Shown piece by piece: positions 17,913 to 25,108 of a DNA stretch of 64,000 nt. Positions within the stretch are counted from its first letter, which is position 1. The number at the start of each line of letters is the position of its first letter. The DNA is taken from assembly GCA_013214025.1 (NCBI GenBank), contig JABSRN010000170.1:62001-126000 (forward strand), given 5' to 3'. The notes under the pieces are model-generated. The model was not told the origin of the DNA. It made no database searches and worked only from the letters and a program-made list of their open reading frames with translations. This DNA comes from Polyangiaceae bacterium. GTDB lineage: Bacteria; Myxococcota_A; Polyangia; Polyangiales; Polyangiaceae. Position numbers and translations under genes: made by a program.

Positions 17913-19685
17913 TTAGCGAGAGGTGTAGCGCGGCGGGTGGCTGTGGCCGTGATGCTTTGGCGGCAGCGGCTGCCACAGGCCATGTCGCTCCGTGTTGTCC
18001 AGCTCAGGAAGAGGCTGTGGCGGTGTGGGCTCCTGTTTGGGCGCAACTTTGAGAATATAGGGGCGCGCAAAGTAGGTAGAGCAAGCGTAGTACGGCTTCC
18101 TGTGAAATTCCCAGTGCAAGTACACGTTGCCATTCGGGGAGGCGATGGCGCTGGGCGGCGTCCCGAAGGGCGAGGCTCGCTGCACGGCTTCGAGTGCCGC
18201 GATGTCGAAGGCGGTCACCCCGCTGGTTCGGGTGATACCGAGGCGTACAACGCGTCCGTCTTGCTCGCTGAGCACAATCTCCATATTCGTCTTGATGTCC
18301 TCCCGGTTCAGTGGATGGCTCGCGGGCAAATTCGAGAGAGAGCCCAGGAAGGAGTTGGCGAAGATGGGGTGGAGACGGTTATGAATGTGGTTGAGATAGC
18401 TGGCGAAGGGCGCTCTCGCGGTATTGAGAGCCGTCTGGTTGCCTGGCTTGACGCTGGACACGTAGTTCTCGATGGAAGCTCGCCAGCGCTCTAGGCCCTG
18501 GGCTTTCCAGCTGCCACGGTGCTTGCTGCGGCGTTGTTCGGCGACATCGATACGTTCCTGTCGCATGCGATCGAGCCCGATGGTCGCTAGCGCTGAGCCC
18601 GGGCTCAGATTGAGGTTGATACCATTTACGGTAGTGCCGGTTTTCCCGAGTCCCAGCATCTGCATCGAGCCGTGCGCGCCCTTGCGGGGCGGGAGGCGTT
18701 TTTTCTTGGCTTCCTGGGCCGCTTGGGCGGGGGTTTCCTGTTGAGCCTTGCCTGCGCTGCCCGTCCCGTTCTGCGCGGTGACGAGTTCTGGCGCCGCCGG
18801 GGTGGCAGCGATGGCTTGCCGCGCCTTTTGCCCAGGAGACGCCGGCGCGCTGTCGGAGTCCGTCGCCGTGCTTCGGTCCGAACCTTGAGCGGTCCCTCGG
18901 GGCGCACTCTCGATTACGCCGCCGCCGCCGGCGGGCTGGGAGTACGAAGCTTCCACTTCTGCTCCGGATTCGCCTGCGGAATCCGAGCGGTCCACTTCCC
19001 CGGCTCGGTCTTGGGATTGTGCGATGTCGGTGACGTGGGAATTGCCGGGAGCGTCCGTGGGGCCTTGGCTCGACGAACCAGGATTCGGATCGGGATCGTT
19101 TTGGTCGGTTGCTGTGATTCGAGCCTGGCTCTCTCGATCTACGTGATTGGCTTCGTCCGCGATCAACGCAGCGTCTTCGTTGTCGTCTTGATTCTTATCT
19201 TCTACGTGCTGTTGGACTGCGATTCGTCCCTGTAGTCGAAGTGTTGGCAGGGGGTCCGTTGGCGCCGGCACTTCGATGGCTTCCGGCTCCTCCGGCGGAC
19301 TTTGGGGCGGGAGCTCCTCTGGCTTGGTGTCGGCGGAGGGCTCGCCTTCCGACGGGGTCTTGTCGGCCTCTGTATCGGGATCGGACCCGTTGGATCCGGC
19401 AGTCGGTTCAGCGGGTAGCTCTTCCCCCTCGGCTTCGTTGGGATCGCCGTCGTTGCTCGCTTCCGGTGTGTCGCTCTCCTCGGCGTCGGAATCCAACAAG
19501 GTGATCTCGAAGGCTTGGTTCTGCTGCTGCACGTAGCCCCTTACGCCGCGGGCGAACTCCCGGAGGTCGGCTTGCTCTTCGACAACGCGTGCGACCTGCT
19601 CGGCGGTTCCGCTCCACAAAAGGTGGGCTACGATCGCGGTAGCGATCCATAGGAAGAGGGGGATTTTCGGCGAGCGGTCCATCAA
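17913..19685 (-). CDS. TonB-like energy transducer with long acidic linker
   Basis: 590 residues. One N-terminal membrane helix (about residues 8-25) anchors a very long, low-complexity periplasmic linker rich in Glu, Asp, Pro, Ser and Gln (about 60-330). The C-terminal region (about 400-550) ends in a TonB/TolA-type domain recognisable from 'GRVVRLGITRTSGVTAFD' followed by 'AALEAVQRASPFGTPP'. TonB domains carry force or signal across the periplasm. The linker here is more acidic than the usual Pro/Lys linker, and no exbB or exbD is nearby. The downstream gene encodes a multi-spanning membrane protein that could supply the motor role. Start: ATG-ATG at 19685. Confidence 0.78.
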   Translation of the reverse strand: MMDRSPKIPLFLWIATAIVAHLLWSGTAEQVARVVEEQADLREFARGVRGYVQQQNQAFEITLLDSDAEESDTPEASNDGDPNEAEGEELPAEPTAGSNGSDPDTEADKTPSEGEPSADTKPEELPPQSPPEEPEAIEVPAPTDPLPTLRLQGRIAVQQHVEDKNQDDNEDAALIADEANHVDRESQARITATDQNDPDPNPGSSSQGPTDAPGNSHVTDIAQSQDRAGEVDRSDSAGESGAEVEASYSQPAGGGGVIESAPRGTAQGSDRSTATDSDSAPASPGQKARQAIAATPAAPELVTAQNGTGSAGKAQQETPAQAAQEAKKKRLPPRKGAHGSMQMLGLGKTGTTVNGINLNLSPGSALATIGLDRMRQERIDVAEQRRSKHRGSWKAQGLERWRASIENYVSSVKPGNQTALNTARAPFASYLNHIHNRLHPIFANSFLGSLSNLPASHPLNREDIKTNMEIVLSEQDGRVVRLGITRTSGVTAFDIAALEAVQRASPFGTPPSAIASPNGNVYLHWEFHRKPYYACSTYFARPYILKVAPKQEPTPPQPLPELDNTERHGLWQPLPPKHHGHSHPPRYTSR

Positions 19686-20045
19686 AGCTGAACGCGTATA
19701 TGCGCTCCTGGCGTATAAAAGCTACCATTCGGCCGTATGGCCAGCAATTCGTGGGCCGCTTATGCCGCGAGACCGTGCCTGTTGGTGGAATGTTGCACTC
19801 TCACGGCGGTCCGAGGGCGCCTCCAGGCCACCGGCGAACGACGCTAATTTCAGACAATCGCTGGGGATCGGCGGGTGGACCTTGAGCTGCGCCAGGCGAG
19901 GATGCCCATTTTGATTCGCCGTCGCTCCCGGGAGCCGACGCTGCCGGCAGTCGGAGAAATAGTTTGGCGACCATTCTAATTCGGGCGGGTTTTCTGAGGG
20001 TTGCGCGCAGGCGGGCATCGCTCGGGCACGCCAAACCGGCGCGAC
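19686..20045. other. 360-base intergenic region upstream of the TonB-like gene
   Basis: It lies between the SDR stop and the TonB-like start, both on the minus strand, and presumably holds the TonB-like promoter. On the minus strand TATACG sits near 19715 and AGGAG near 19708. No coding frame, tRNA or strong hairpin is seen. Confidence 0.45.
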
Positions 20046-20885
20046 TCAGGGTTTGCCGATGGATGCCCAATTGTCCGCGATCTCCGCGGCGCTCCAAACC
20101 CCTTCATCAGCATCCTTGAATCGACCACCGCTTTCGGTGATTCGAAACACACTCAGACGGCCGCCGGCGATGCCGAGCACACTGCCGGTAACGCCTTCGC
20201 TCAGCTCGCTCGCAAAATAGAGATAGCCCGGCGCCACGTGTTCCGCTCGCATGCTGTCGACCTTCTTGAACATAGGAAGGTCTTCTGTCATGCGAGTTTT
20301 CGCGAGGGGGGCGACGGCGTTCACTCGGATGCCGTGACGCTGCAGCTCGATGGACGATGTGCGTGTGAGACCGTGCACACCGGCGTCCGCCGCCGCGAAA
20401 TTCGCTTGACCGTAGTTGCCGATAAGTCCTGAGATGCTGGTGGTGTTAACGATTCGTCCGCCATTCTTCTTCATGGCGATGGTGGCAGCCTGGGTGCAAT
20501 AAAACGTGCCGGACAGCTGGGTGGACAGCACGGCACCCCAGGCGGCAGCTTCGAGTCGCTCCAGCTTCCTGTCCTGGATGATGCCGGCAGCGTTCACCAA
20601 GATATCCAGCTGGCCGTAGCGACTGGTGGCGAGCTCAACGAGCTCGGCCGCCGTGTCCGGATTGCTGACGCTTTTAGCGTGACCAGCTGCTTGCCCGCCC
20701 TGGCTGTTGATCGATTCGACCACGGCTCTGACCGGGCTCGGATCGCCACCGCTGCCGTCCCGGGCGCAGCCCAAGTCGCTGAGCACCAAGCTGGCGCCTT
20801 CTGCGGCGAATAGCTTCGCCACTTCTCGGCCGATGCCTCCGGCGGCACCTGTGATAATTGCGACTTGGTTATCGAGCAGTCCCAT
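20046..20885 (-). CDS. SDR-fold protein lacking the catalytic Tyr and Lys
   Basis: A 279-residue short-chain dehydrogenase/reductase fold. The cofactor motif TGAAGGIG (residues 12-19) and NAAG (98-101) are intact, and Ser150 of the catalytic triad is in place. The YxxxK motif is not: at 163-167 the chain reads F-A-A-A-D, so Tyr becomes Phe and Lys becomes Asp at exactly the expected spacing (Ser+13, then +4). The surrounding sequence (IGNYGQANF, VNAVAPLAKTRMTEDL) otherwise follows the 3-hydroxyacyl-CoA dehydrogenase branch found in MFE-2-like enzymes. It may bind NAD(P) without catalysing the usual reaction. It is last in a five-gene minus-strand run with nadD. Confidence 0.9.
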   Translation of the reverse strand: MGLLDNQVAIITGAAGGIGREVAKLFAAEGASLVLSDLGCARDGSGGDPSPVRAVVESINSQGGQAAGHAKSVSNPDTAAELVELATSRYGQLDILVNAAGIIQDRKLERLEAAAWGAVLSTQLSGTFYCTQAATIAMKKNGGRIVNTTSISGLIGNYGQANFAAADAGVHGLTRTSSIELQRHGIRVNAVAPLAKTRMTEDLPMFKKVDSMRAEHVAPGYLYFASELSEGVTGSVLGIAGGRLSVFRITESGGRFKDADEGVWSAAEIADNWASIGKP

Positions 20886-20933
20886 AGGGGCTCGGACCGT
20901 AGTCAGTTCTGGATGCCTGTCCAGTCCGCTGGC

Positions 20934-21806
20934 CTAGCGTTGTTTCGCTTTCCGTATTCTGCCTGTGCCTGGGGTGCCTGAACCGCGTTTTAGCAGTCGG
21001 GACAAGGCTCGGAGGTCCCCGCTGGACGCGTCTCCGAGAGATTCGGCGAGACCCAGCTGAGCGGTTGCACTAGCGCGATAGAGGGCTTCTAGCTCTGCCG
21101 AGCCGGCTCGGGTGGCCTGCAGATGTTTTTCGACCGTTGCGCTGTCTCCTCGTCGGACGGGTCCCGTGAGCGCTTGGGGCAGGCCTAGGGTTTCGATATT
21201 GGCGGCGACGCTGCGTAGCAGATGCCCCAGGGCTCGGGCGGCGTCCTTTTTTGGGGCACCGGCCTGTTCGAGCAAGCTTGTGGCTCCCGCGCTCAGTGCA
21301 ACCGCGCCGTTGGCGAGCAACGCAGCGGCGGCGTGGTACGCGTCCCTATCCAGCGACGGCCATTGCTGGGGCCTCATGCCGAGGGCCTTACCCAACTGAG
21401 CGCCACGGCGAATGGCGACAGAATCGCCTGCCAAAAGCAACAGCGCTCCTTGCAAGTCCGGGGGGTGACGAGGATCGGCGAAGGACAACAGGGGGTGAGC
21501 TTGACCGATCCCCGCACAGTGTGGTCGCAGCGGTGCCAATAGCTCGGGGCTCTGGGCGCCTGCCAGATGAACCACGGCACAGTCCGGCTTCGTGAGACCC
21601 CGTTTTGCAAGAGCCCGTGCCAACGATACCAACTCAGTATCCCTCACGGCGAGCACGAGCAAGCTGCCCGGCAATGGCAACGTTGGCAACTGGGTCCGGT
21701 ACCCCCGGATGCGCACGTCGTGGCCGCCGGCCTTCAAGACCTTGGCGAAGCTCCGCCCCACTTTGCTCTTGCCGATGATCGTGACTTCCAAGCGCCGGAT
21801 GGTCAT
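20934..21806 (-). CDS. Rossmann/DUF2520 dehydrogenase-like protein
   Basis: 290 residues. The N-terminal half is a Rossmann-like domain (VTIIGKSKVGRSFAKVLKAG), and the C-terminal half is the helical DUF2520 domain (DAYHAAAALLANGAVALSAG, then RALGHLLRSV and LTGPVRRGD). This architecture resembles 6-phosphogluconate/ketopantoate-type dehydrogenases; the substrate is unknown. The dinucleotide loop reads GKSKVG, where GxGxxG is usual, so the middle Gly is Ser. ATG at 21806 overlaps the nadD stop (ATGA), which fixes the start against an upstream alternative at 21857. Confidence 0.85.
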   Translation of the reverse strand: MTIRRLEVTIIGKSKVGRSFAKVLKAGGHDVRIRGYRTQLPTLPLPGSLLVLAVRDTELVSLARALAKRGLTKPDCAVVHLAGAQSPELLAPLRPHCAGIGQAHPLLSFADPRHPPDLQGALLLLAGDSVAIRRGAQLGKALGMRPQQWPSLDRDAYHAAAALLANGAVALSAGATSLLEQAGAPKKDAARALGHLLRSVAANIETLGLPQALTGPVRRGDSATVEKHLQATRAGSAELEALYRASATAQLGLAESLGDASSGDLRALSRLLKRGSGTPGTGRIRKAKQR

Positions 21807-22366
21807 CGGTACAGCCCGTGCCGCCGAATGTAGTCGAGCACCCCGGCGTCGAGCCATCGCCCCAGCTCAGGAGTGTCGTAGCTCTCGCTGAGTACGGCAC
21901 GAATCTTCGACGACGACATTGCCGGCACTTCAGCATCGGGCGCACCATCGGCGGGGGCCCCCTCGCGACCCACCGCCAGGAGTGGCGCCAGTTTCACGAC
22001 TCCGTCGAAGTCATGCCAGTCGTCTTTTTCGTTGATGACGTCGCTGCCCACCACCAATCGAAGCTGCCAGTTTGGGTGTTGTTCCTGCAGAGCCCGCAGA
22101 GAGTGCAGGGTGTAGTTCGGTACCGGTAGCGTCTGTTCAAGCGCTGAGACCGAGACCCCGGGAATGTCGGCGAAGGCGATATCAGAGAGCGCCAGGCGGT
22201 GGACGAAGGGAGTGAGCTGCTTTTCGAATGCGTGTGCGAAGACGGGAACCACCACCAGCGAATCGATGGGCCCCTTTTGCAGCAGTTGTCGGATCACGCC
22301 GGCGTGGGACCGGTGAGGCGGATCAAAACTGCCGCCAAAAAATGCGACTCGGTTGGTGCTGGTCAC
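21803..22366 (-). CDS. nadD: Nicotinate-nucleotide adenylyltransferase
   Basis: 187 residues, normal for the family. It adenylates nicotinate mononucleotide to form deamido-NAD, the central step of NAD synthesis. The nucleotidyltransferase motif GGSFDPPHRSH is at residues 10-20, and the C-terminal SSSKIR matches the ISSTxIR motif that binds ATP phosphates. The start is GTG at 22366 without a strong ribosome site. It is followed by the DUF2520 gene with a 4-base overlap and preceded by the phosphoesterase-like gene 36 bases upstream. Confidence 0.95.
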   Translation of the reverse strand: MTSTNRVAFFGGSFDPPHRSHAGVIRQLLQKGPIDSLVVVPVFAHAFEKQLTPFVHRLALSDIAFADIPGVSVSALEQTLPVPNYTLHSLRALQEQHPNWQLRLVVGSDVINEKDDWHDFDGVVKLAPLLAVGREGAPADGAPDAEVPAMSSSKIRAVLSESYDTPELGRWLDAGVLDYIRRHGLYR

Positions 22367-22402
22367 AGGGGAAATCCGCGGTTGATGGCGACGGCTCGAG
22401 GC

Positions 22403-23014
22403 CTAGTCCGCGGACTGGATGTTAAATTTCGTGTTTTGCGTGGTCTGGAGGATTTGACGCGATACCTCGTCGCCGTCTTTTGTGTAAAGGCTCATGGCTA
22501 GCCCCTGTTCCGTGCTCTCCAGCAACATGACTCCGGCTTCGCTGAACGGTCCGGGGCACAAGAACCAACGATGCCCCACTTGTTTGACGACGTAGTTGGG
22601 ACTCTTGCCGAAAACCAGAAGTGTGGCGGGCAGCATGTCCTCTTCGTCGAAGTGAGCCTTGTCGTAGATCATGACGGCGAGCTTGCCGGTGATCATCTCG
22701 ACGCTGCGGGTCGCATCCCCCACCAGGGATTCGAAAACTCGGAGCGCCGAGCGCTGGTTCTCGTGCTCAAGGTAGGCGTCGATCTCCCCAGGGGAGGCGC
22801 TGACACACGCGTCCAAGGAGCGCGTCCAGATGGCCCGGTCGCTGGCGTCGCCGTGAACGAGCTCGCTGCCCCACGCCTCGATCATTTCGTCAAAGCATTC
22901 GTCCGCCCCGAGGTAGATGACGCGATGAGCTTTCTTGCTCTTGAGCAAGAAGTCGGCCCCCTGCCGCAGGTCGTCGAGGTTTCCCTCAGCCGGACTCAGT
23001 AACCCCAATCGCAT
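22403..23014 (-). CDS. Degenerate metallophosphoesterase-like protein
   Basis: 203 residues. The start, MRLGLLSPAEGNLDDLRQGADFL, followed by VIYLGAD, parallels the opening of calcineurin-like phosphoesterases (the family's S-D-T-H-G-N and L-G-D motifs), and FGKSPNYVVKQVGHRWFLCPGPF parallels their C-terminal 'NPGS' segment. The metal ligands are missing: the D-x-H is P-A-E and the GH-x-H is absent. It may keep the fold without metal catalysis. This is recognition by eye and needs a profile search. It lies between ccmB and nadD on the same strand. Confidence 0.65.
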   Translation of the reverse strand: MRLGLLSPAEGNLDDLRQGADFLLKSKKAHRVIYLGADECFDEMIEAWGSELVHGDASDRAIWTRSLDACVSASPGEIDAYLEHENQRSALRVFESLVGDATRSVEMITGKLAVMIYDKAHFDEEDMLPATLLVFGKSPNYVVKQVGHRWFLCPGPFSEAGVMLLESTEQGLAMSLYTKDGDEVSRQILQTTQNTKFNIQSAD

Positions 23015-23075
23015 TTGATATTTGAATCCAGAACGCCACCCTCAGCGGAGTGCTTGGCTGGGGAGTATAACCCGC

Positions 23076-23804
23076 TCAATTCTCTGTGAGGGTGCCAAAC
23101 ATGCCGATGCCACCCGCGATGAAGCATATGTCGAATATGCCCATCAGCTTGAAGTACGGCACGAGTTCGCCCGCTTCCGCGCCTCCCAGCAGTTCTCGGG
23201 TCGTCACGACTGCCGTTAATAATGTGGGCGCAAGTAGGGGGAACAGCACGACCGCGAGTACTAGATCCCGTGCCCGGGTACGGACCGTCAAGCCGCCAAA
23301 CAGCGTCCCGGACGCGGCGATCCCGGGGGTAGCAACGAGGGTGATGAGCAGCAGCATCGGGCCGCATTCGCCAATATCTACCCCGAACAACAGAGAACAC
23401 AGAGGCAGCACGACCCCCTCAATCGCCAGCAAGAAGAAATTCAGCGCGAGAGCTTTGCCTGCATAAATAGCGCTTGGAGCCACCGGCGCCGTGAGCAGGC
23501 CGTCCAAGGCACCCTCTTCTCTTTCCCGTTGCCAAGTACGGCCCAGGGCGAGCACGGCCGCGAAGGCCACGCTTAGCCAGATGGCTCCCGCCGCCACCTC
23601 GGCGCGATTCGCAGGTCCTACGTAGAAGGCCATGCTGGTCAGCACGACGACGAGCACGGCGAAGAAGCCCGCAGTGATGACCACTTCGCCCGACTTTAGC
23701 TCGATTCTTAGGTCATTTTGCAGGACCAGTACGCAATGGCGGCCCCAGCTTGGCAGCGGGGCCGGTCCTTCCGGTACCGCACAAGCTGCTTCGTGACCTG
23801 TCAT
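23076..23804 (-). CDS. ccmB: Heme exporter subunit CcmB
   Basis: 242 residues with six predicted membrane helices. CcmB is the permease subunit of the CcmAB ABC transporter of cytochrome c maturation. Family features include NDLRIELKSGEVV near the start, FAAVLALGRTWQREREEGALDGLL after the second helix, and LTAPVAPSAIYAGKAL. No ccmA, ccmC or other ccm gene is in this window. ATG at 23804 gives a normal length; the frame extends to 23879. It is the first gene of the nadD-containing run and is divergent from the DUF2505 gene, 43 bases away. Confidence 0.9.
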   Translation of the reverse strand: MTGHEAACAVPEGPAPLPSWGRHCVLVLQNDLRIELKSGEVVITAGFFAVLVVVLTSMAFYVGPANRAEVAAGAIWLSVAFAAVLALGRTWQREREEGALDGLLTAPVAPSAIYAGKALALNFFLLAIEGVVLPLCSLLFGVDIGECGPMLLLITLVATPGIAASGTLFGGLTVRTRARDLVLAVVLFPLLAPTLLTAVVTTRELLGGAEAGELVPYFKLMGIFDICFIAGGIGMFGTLTEN

Positions 23805-23847
23805 TTCGAGGCTGATCCTAGCCCAAAGATCGATAGGATGCCGCCCT

Positions 23848-24351
23848 ATGGCAGACCAACGTATCGAGCACGTAATCAATTGTTCCGCGGACGACTTCTG
23901 GAAGACCTTTTTTACTGAAGAATATAACCACGCGATGTTCCTTAAGACGCTGAAGTTCGAGAACTGGACTCAGGTGAGCTTCGACGAGACAGATACTGAA
24001 ATCCGTCGGGTCACAGACGCGACCCCGAAAGTGGATGATTTGCCGGGGCCCATGAAAAAGCTCGCAGCGGGTGGCATCGGCTACCGGGAAGAAGGAATCT
24101 TTAATAAGAAGAGCCAGCGTTTTGAAATAAAAATCATCACGGGATCTATGCCCGACAAGATCTCCATCGCTGGGGTTCTGTTCACGGAGCCTGCCGGCGA
24201 CGGCAAGTGCAAACGGGTCTACACCACCACGGTCAAAGCCAAGGTCTTCGGAATCGGTGGCATGATCGAGAAGAAAGTGATCTCGGACGTTGTCCGTAGC
24301 TATGACTCAACGGCGAGGTTTACGAACAAGTACATCGCAGACAATTCCTGA
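23848..24351 (+). CDS. DUF2505 family protein
   Basis: 167 residues, matching the usual length of this family, which adopts a START/SRPBCC-like lipid- or ligand-binding fold. Typical features are the opening '...IEHVINCSADDFWKTFF', the central 'GGIGYREEGIFNKKS' strand region and the 'KRVYTTTVKAKVFGIGGMIEKKV' segment that links two strands to the long C-terminal helix. The function is unknown. It is followed by a strong bidirectional terminator. Confidence 0.8.
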   Translation: MADQRIEHVINCSADDFWKTFFTEEYNHAMFLKTLKFENWTQVSFDETDTEIRRVTDATPKVDDLPGPMKKLAAGGIGYREEGIFNKKSQRFEIKIITGSMPDKISIAGVLFTEPAGDGKCKRVYTTTVKAKVFGIGGMIEKKVISDVVRSYDSTARFTNKYIADNS

Positions 24352-24415
24352 GCTGGCTGAGCACAGGGCCTAGCGCTGGCACCGGCTCAGTCGACCCTCC
24401 GGCGGCGTCGGGAGC

Positions 24416-24456
24416 AAAAAAAGAGTCGTGACCAACAGGTCGCGACTCTTTTTTTT
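24416..24456. terminator. Strong bidirectional intrinsic terminator
   Basis: GAGTCGTGACC (24423-24433) and GGTCGCGACTC (24438-24448) pair fully with one G-U, around a 4-base loop. The stem is flanked by an A-run (24416-24422) and a T-run (24449-24456), so it works in both directions. It separates the DUF2505 gene (+) from the converging basic-tail gene (-). Confidence 0.93.
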
Positions 24457-24485
24457 CTGTGGGGAGGCTCGCGCCTCCGGGAAAA

Positions 24486-24905
24486 CTAGGCCGCGGCTTT
24501 TGCCTTGGCTTTCGCTTTCTTGCTGCGGGTAGGCTTCTTTTCGAGGGTCTTCGTGGGAGCCTTGCCTTCGGCGTTCTTCTTACGAGTGCCGGCTGCTGCG
24601 TGGAGGTCCACCAACTGCGGCAAGGCGTAGCCTTCGAGGCGAGTCTTGAACCCGGCGTCTTTGATGCGCTTCTCAAGCTCTAGGATAGCGCCAATGAGTT
24701 TGTCTCGGGAACCGAACTCTTTCTTCGTGTTTTCAAGAATGCTGTGCAGCCGAAGGAGTTTGGCGTTCGATACGCGGGCAAGGCCTTTGGCCTCATTCAC
24801 GCGGTCGAGCCAGAGCTCCTTGCTGGCGAGCTTTTCGATGGCGGCGACGAGTTTGGCTTTGTCGCCAAATTGGTCTTTGACCTGTTGGATCGGTGTCTTT
24901 TTCAT
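24486..24905 (-). CDS. Small protein with Lys/Ala-rich basic tail
   Basis: 139 residues. Residues 1-100 are helical and charged (MKKTPIQQVKDQFGDKAKLV, then SNAKLLRLHSILENTKKEFG). The last 35 residues are a Lys/Ala-rich tail (TRSKKAKAKAKAAA) like those of histone H1-like and some HU-like bacterial proteins, which bind DNA or RNA. I do not know a named family. ATG at 24905 starts a sensible N-terminus; the 28 codons upstream look non-coding. It is divergent from gltX and ends at the strong terminator. Confidence 0.78.
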   Translation of the reverse strand: MKKTPIQQVKDQFGDKAKLVAAIEKLASKELWLDRVNEAKGLARVSNAKLLRLHSILENTKKEFGSRDKLIGAILELEKRIKDAGFKTRLEGYALPQLVDLHAAAGTRKKNAEGKAPTKTLEKKPTRSKKAKAKAKAAA

Positions 24906-25108
24906 CGGTAGATCTCGTAAATATGGGTCGGGATTGCGCTCGCGACCGGGGGGCGGTGTGTAGCAACAGGGCCTTGCCAGCGCAAGCATCTGCTCCCGGC
25001 TCCCACAGAGTGTCCCGAGCCGGCCCGGCCGGGGGATTCCTCTCCTGTGAAATTCCCCTTCCAGTAGCGGGTTTTCCGCTGTTGTGGCGCGTGCTAACGC
25101 CCCTGGCC

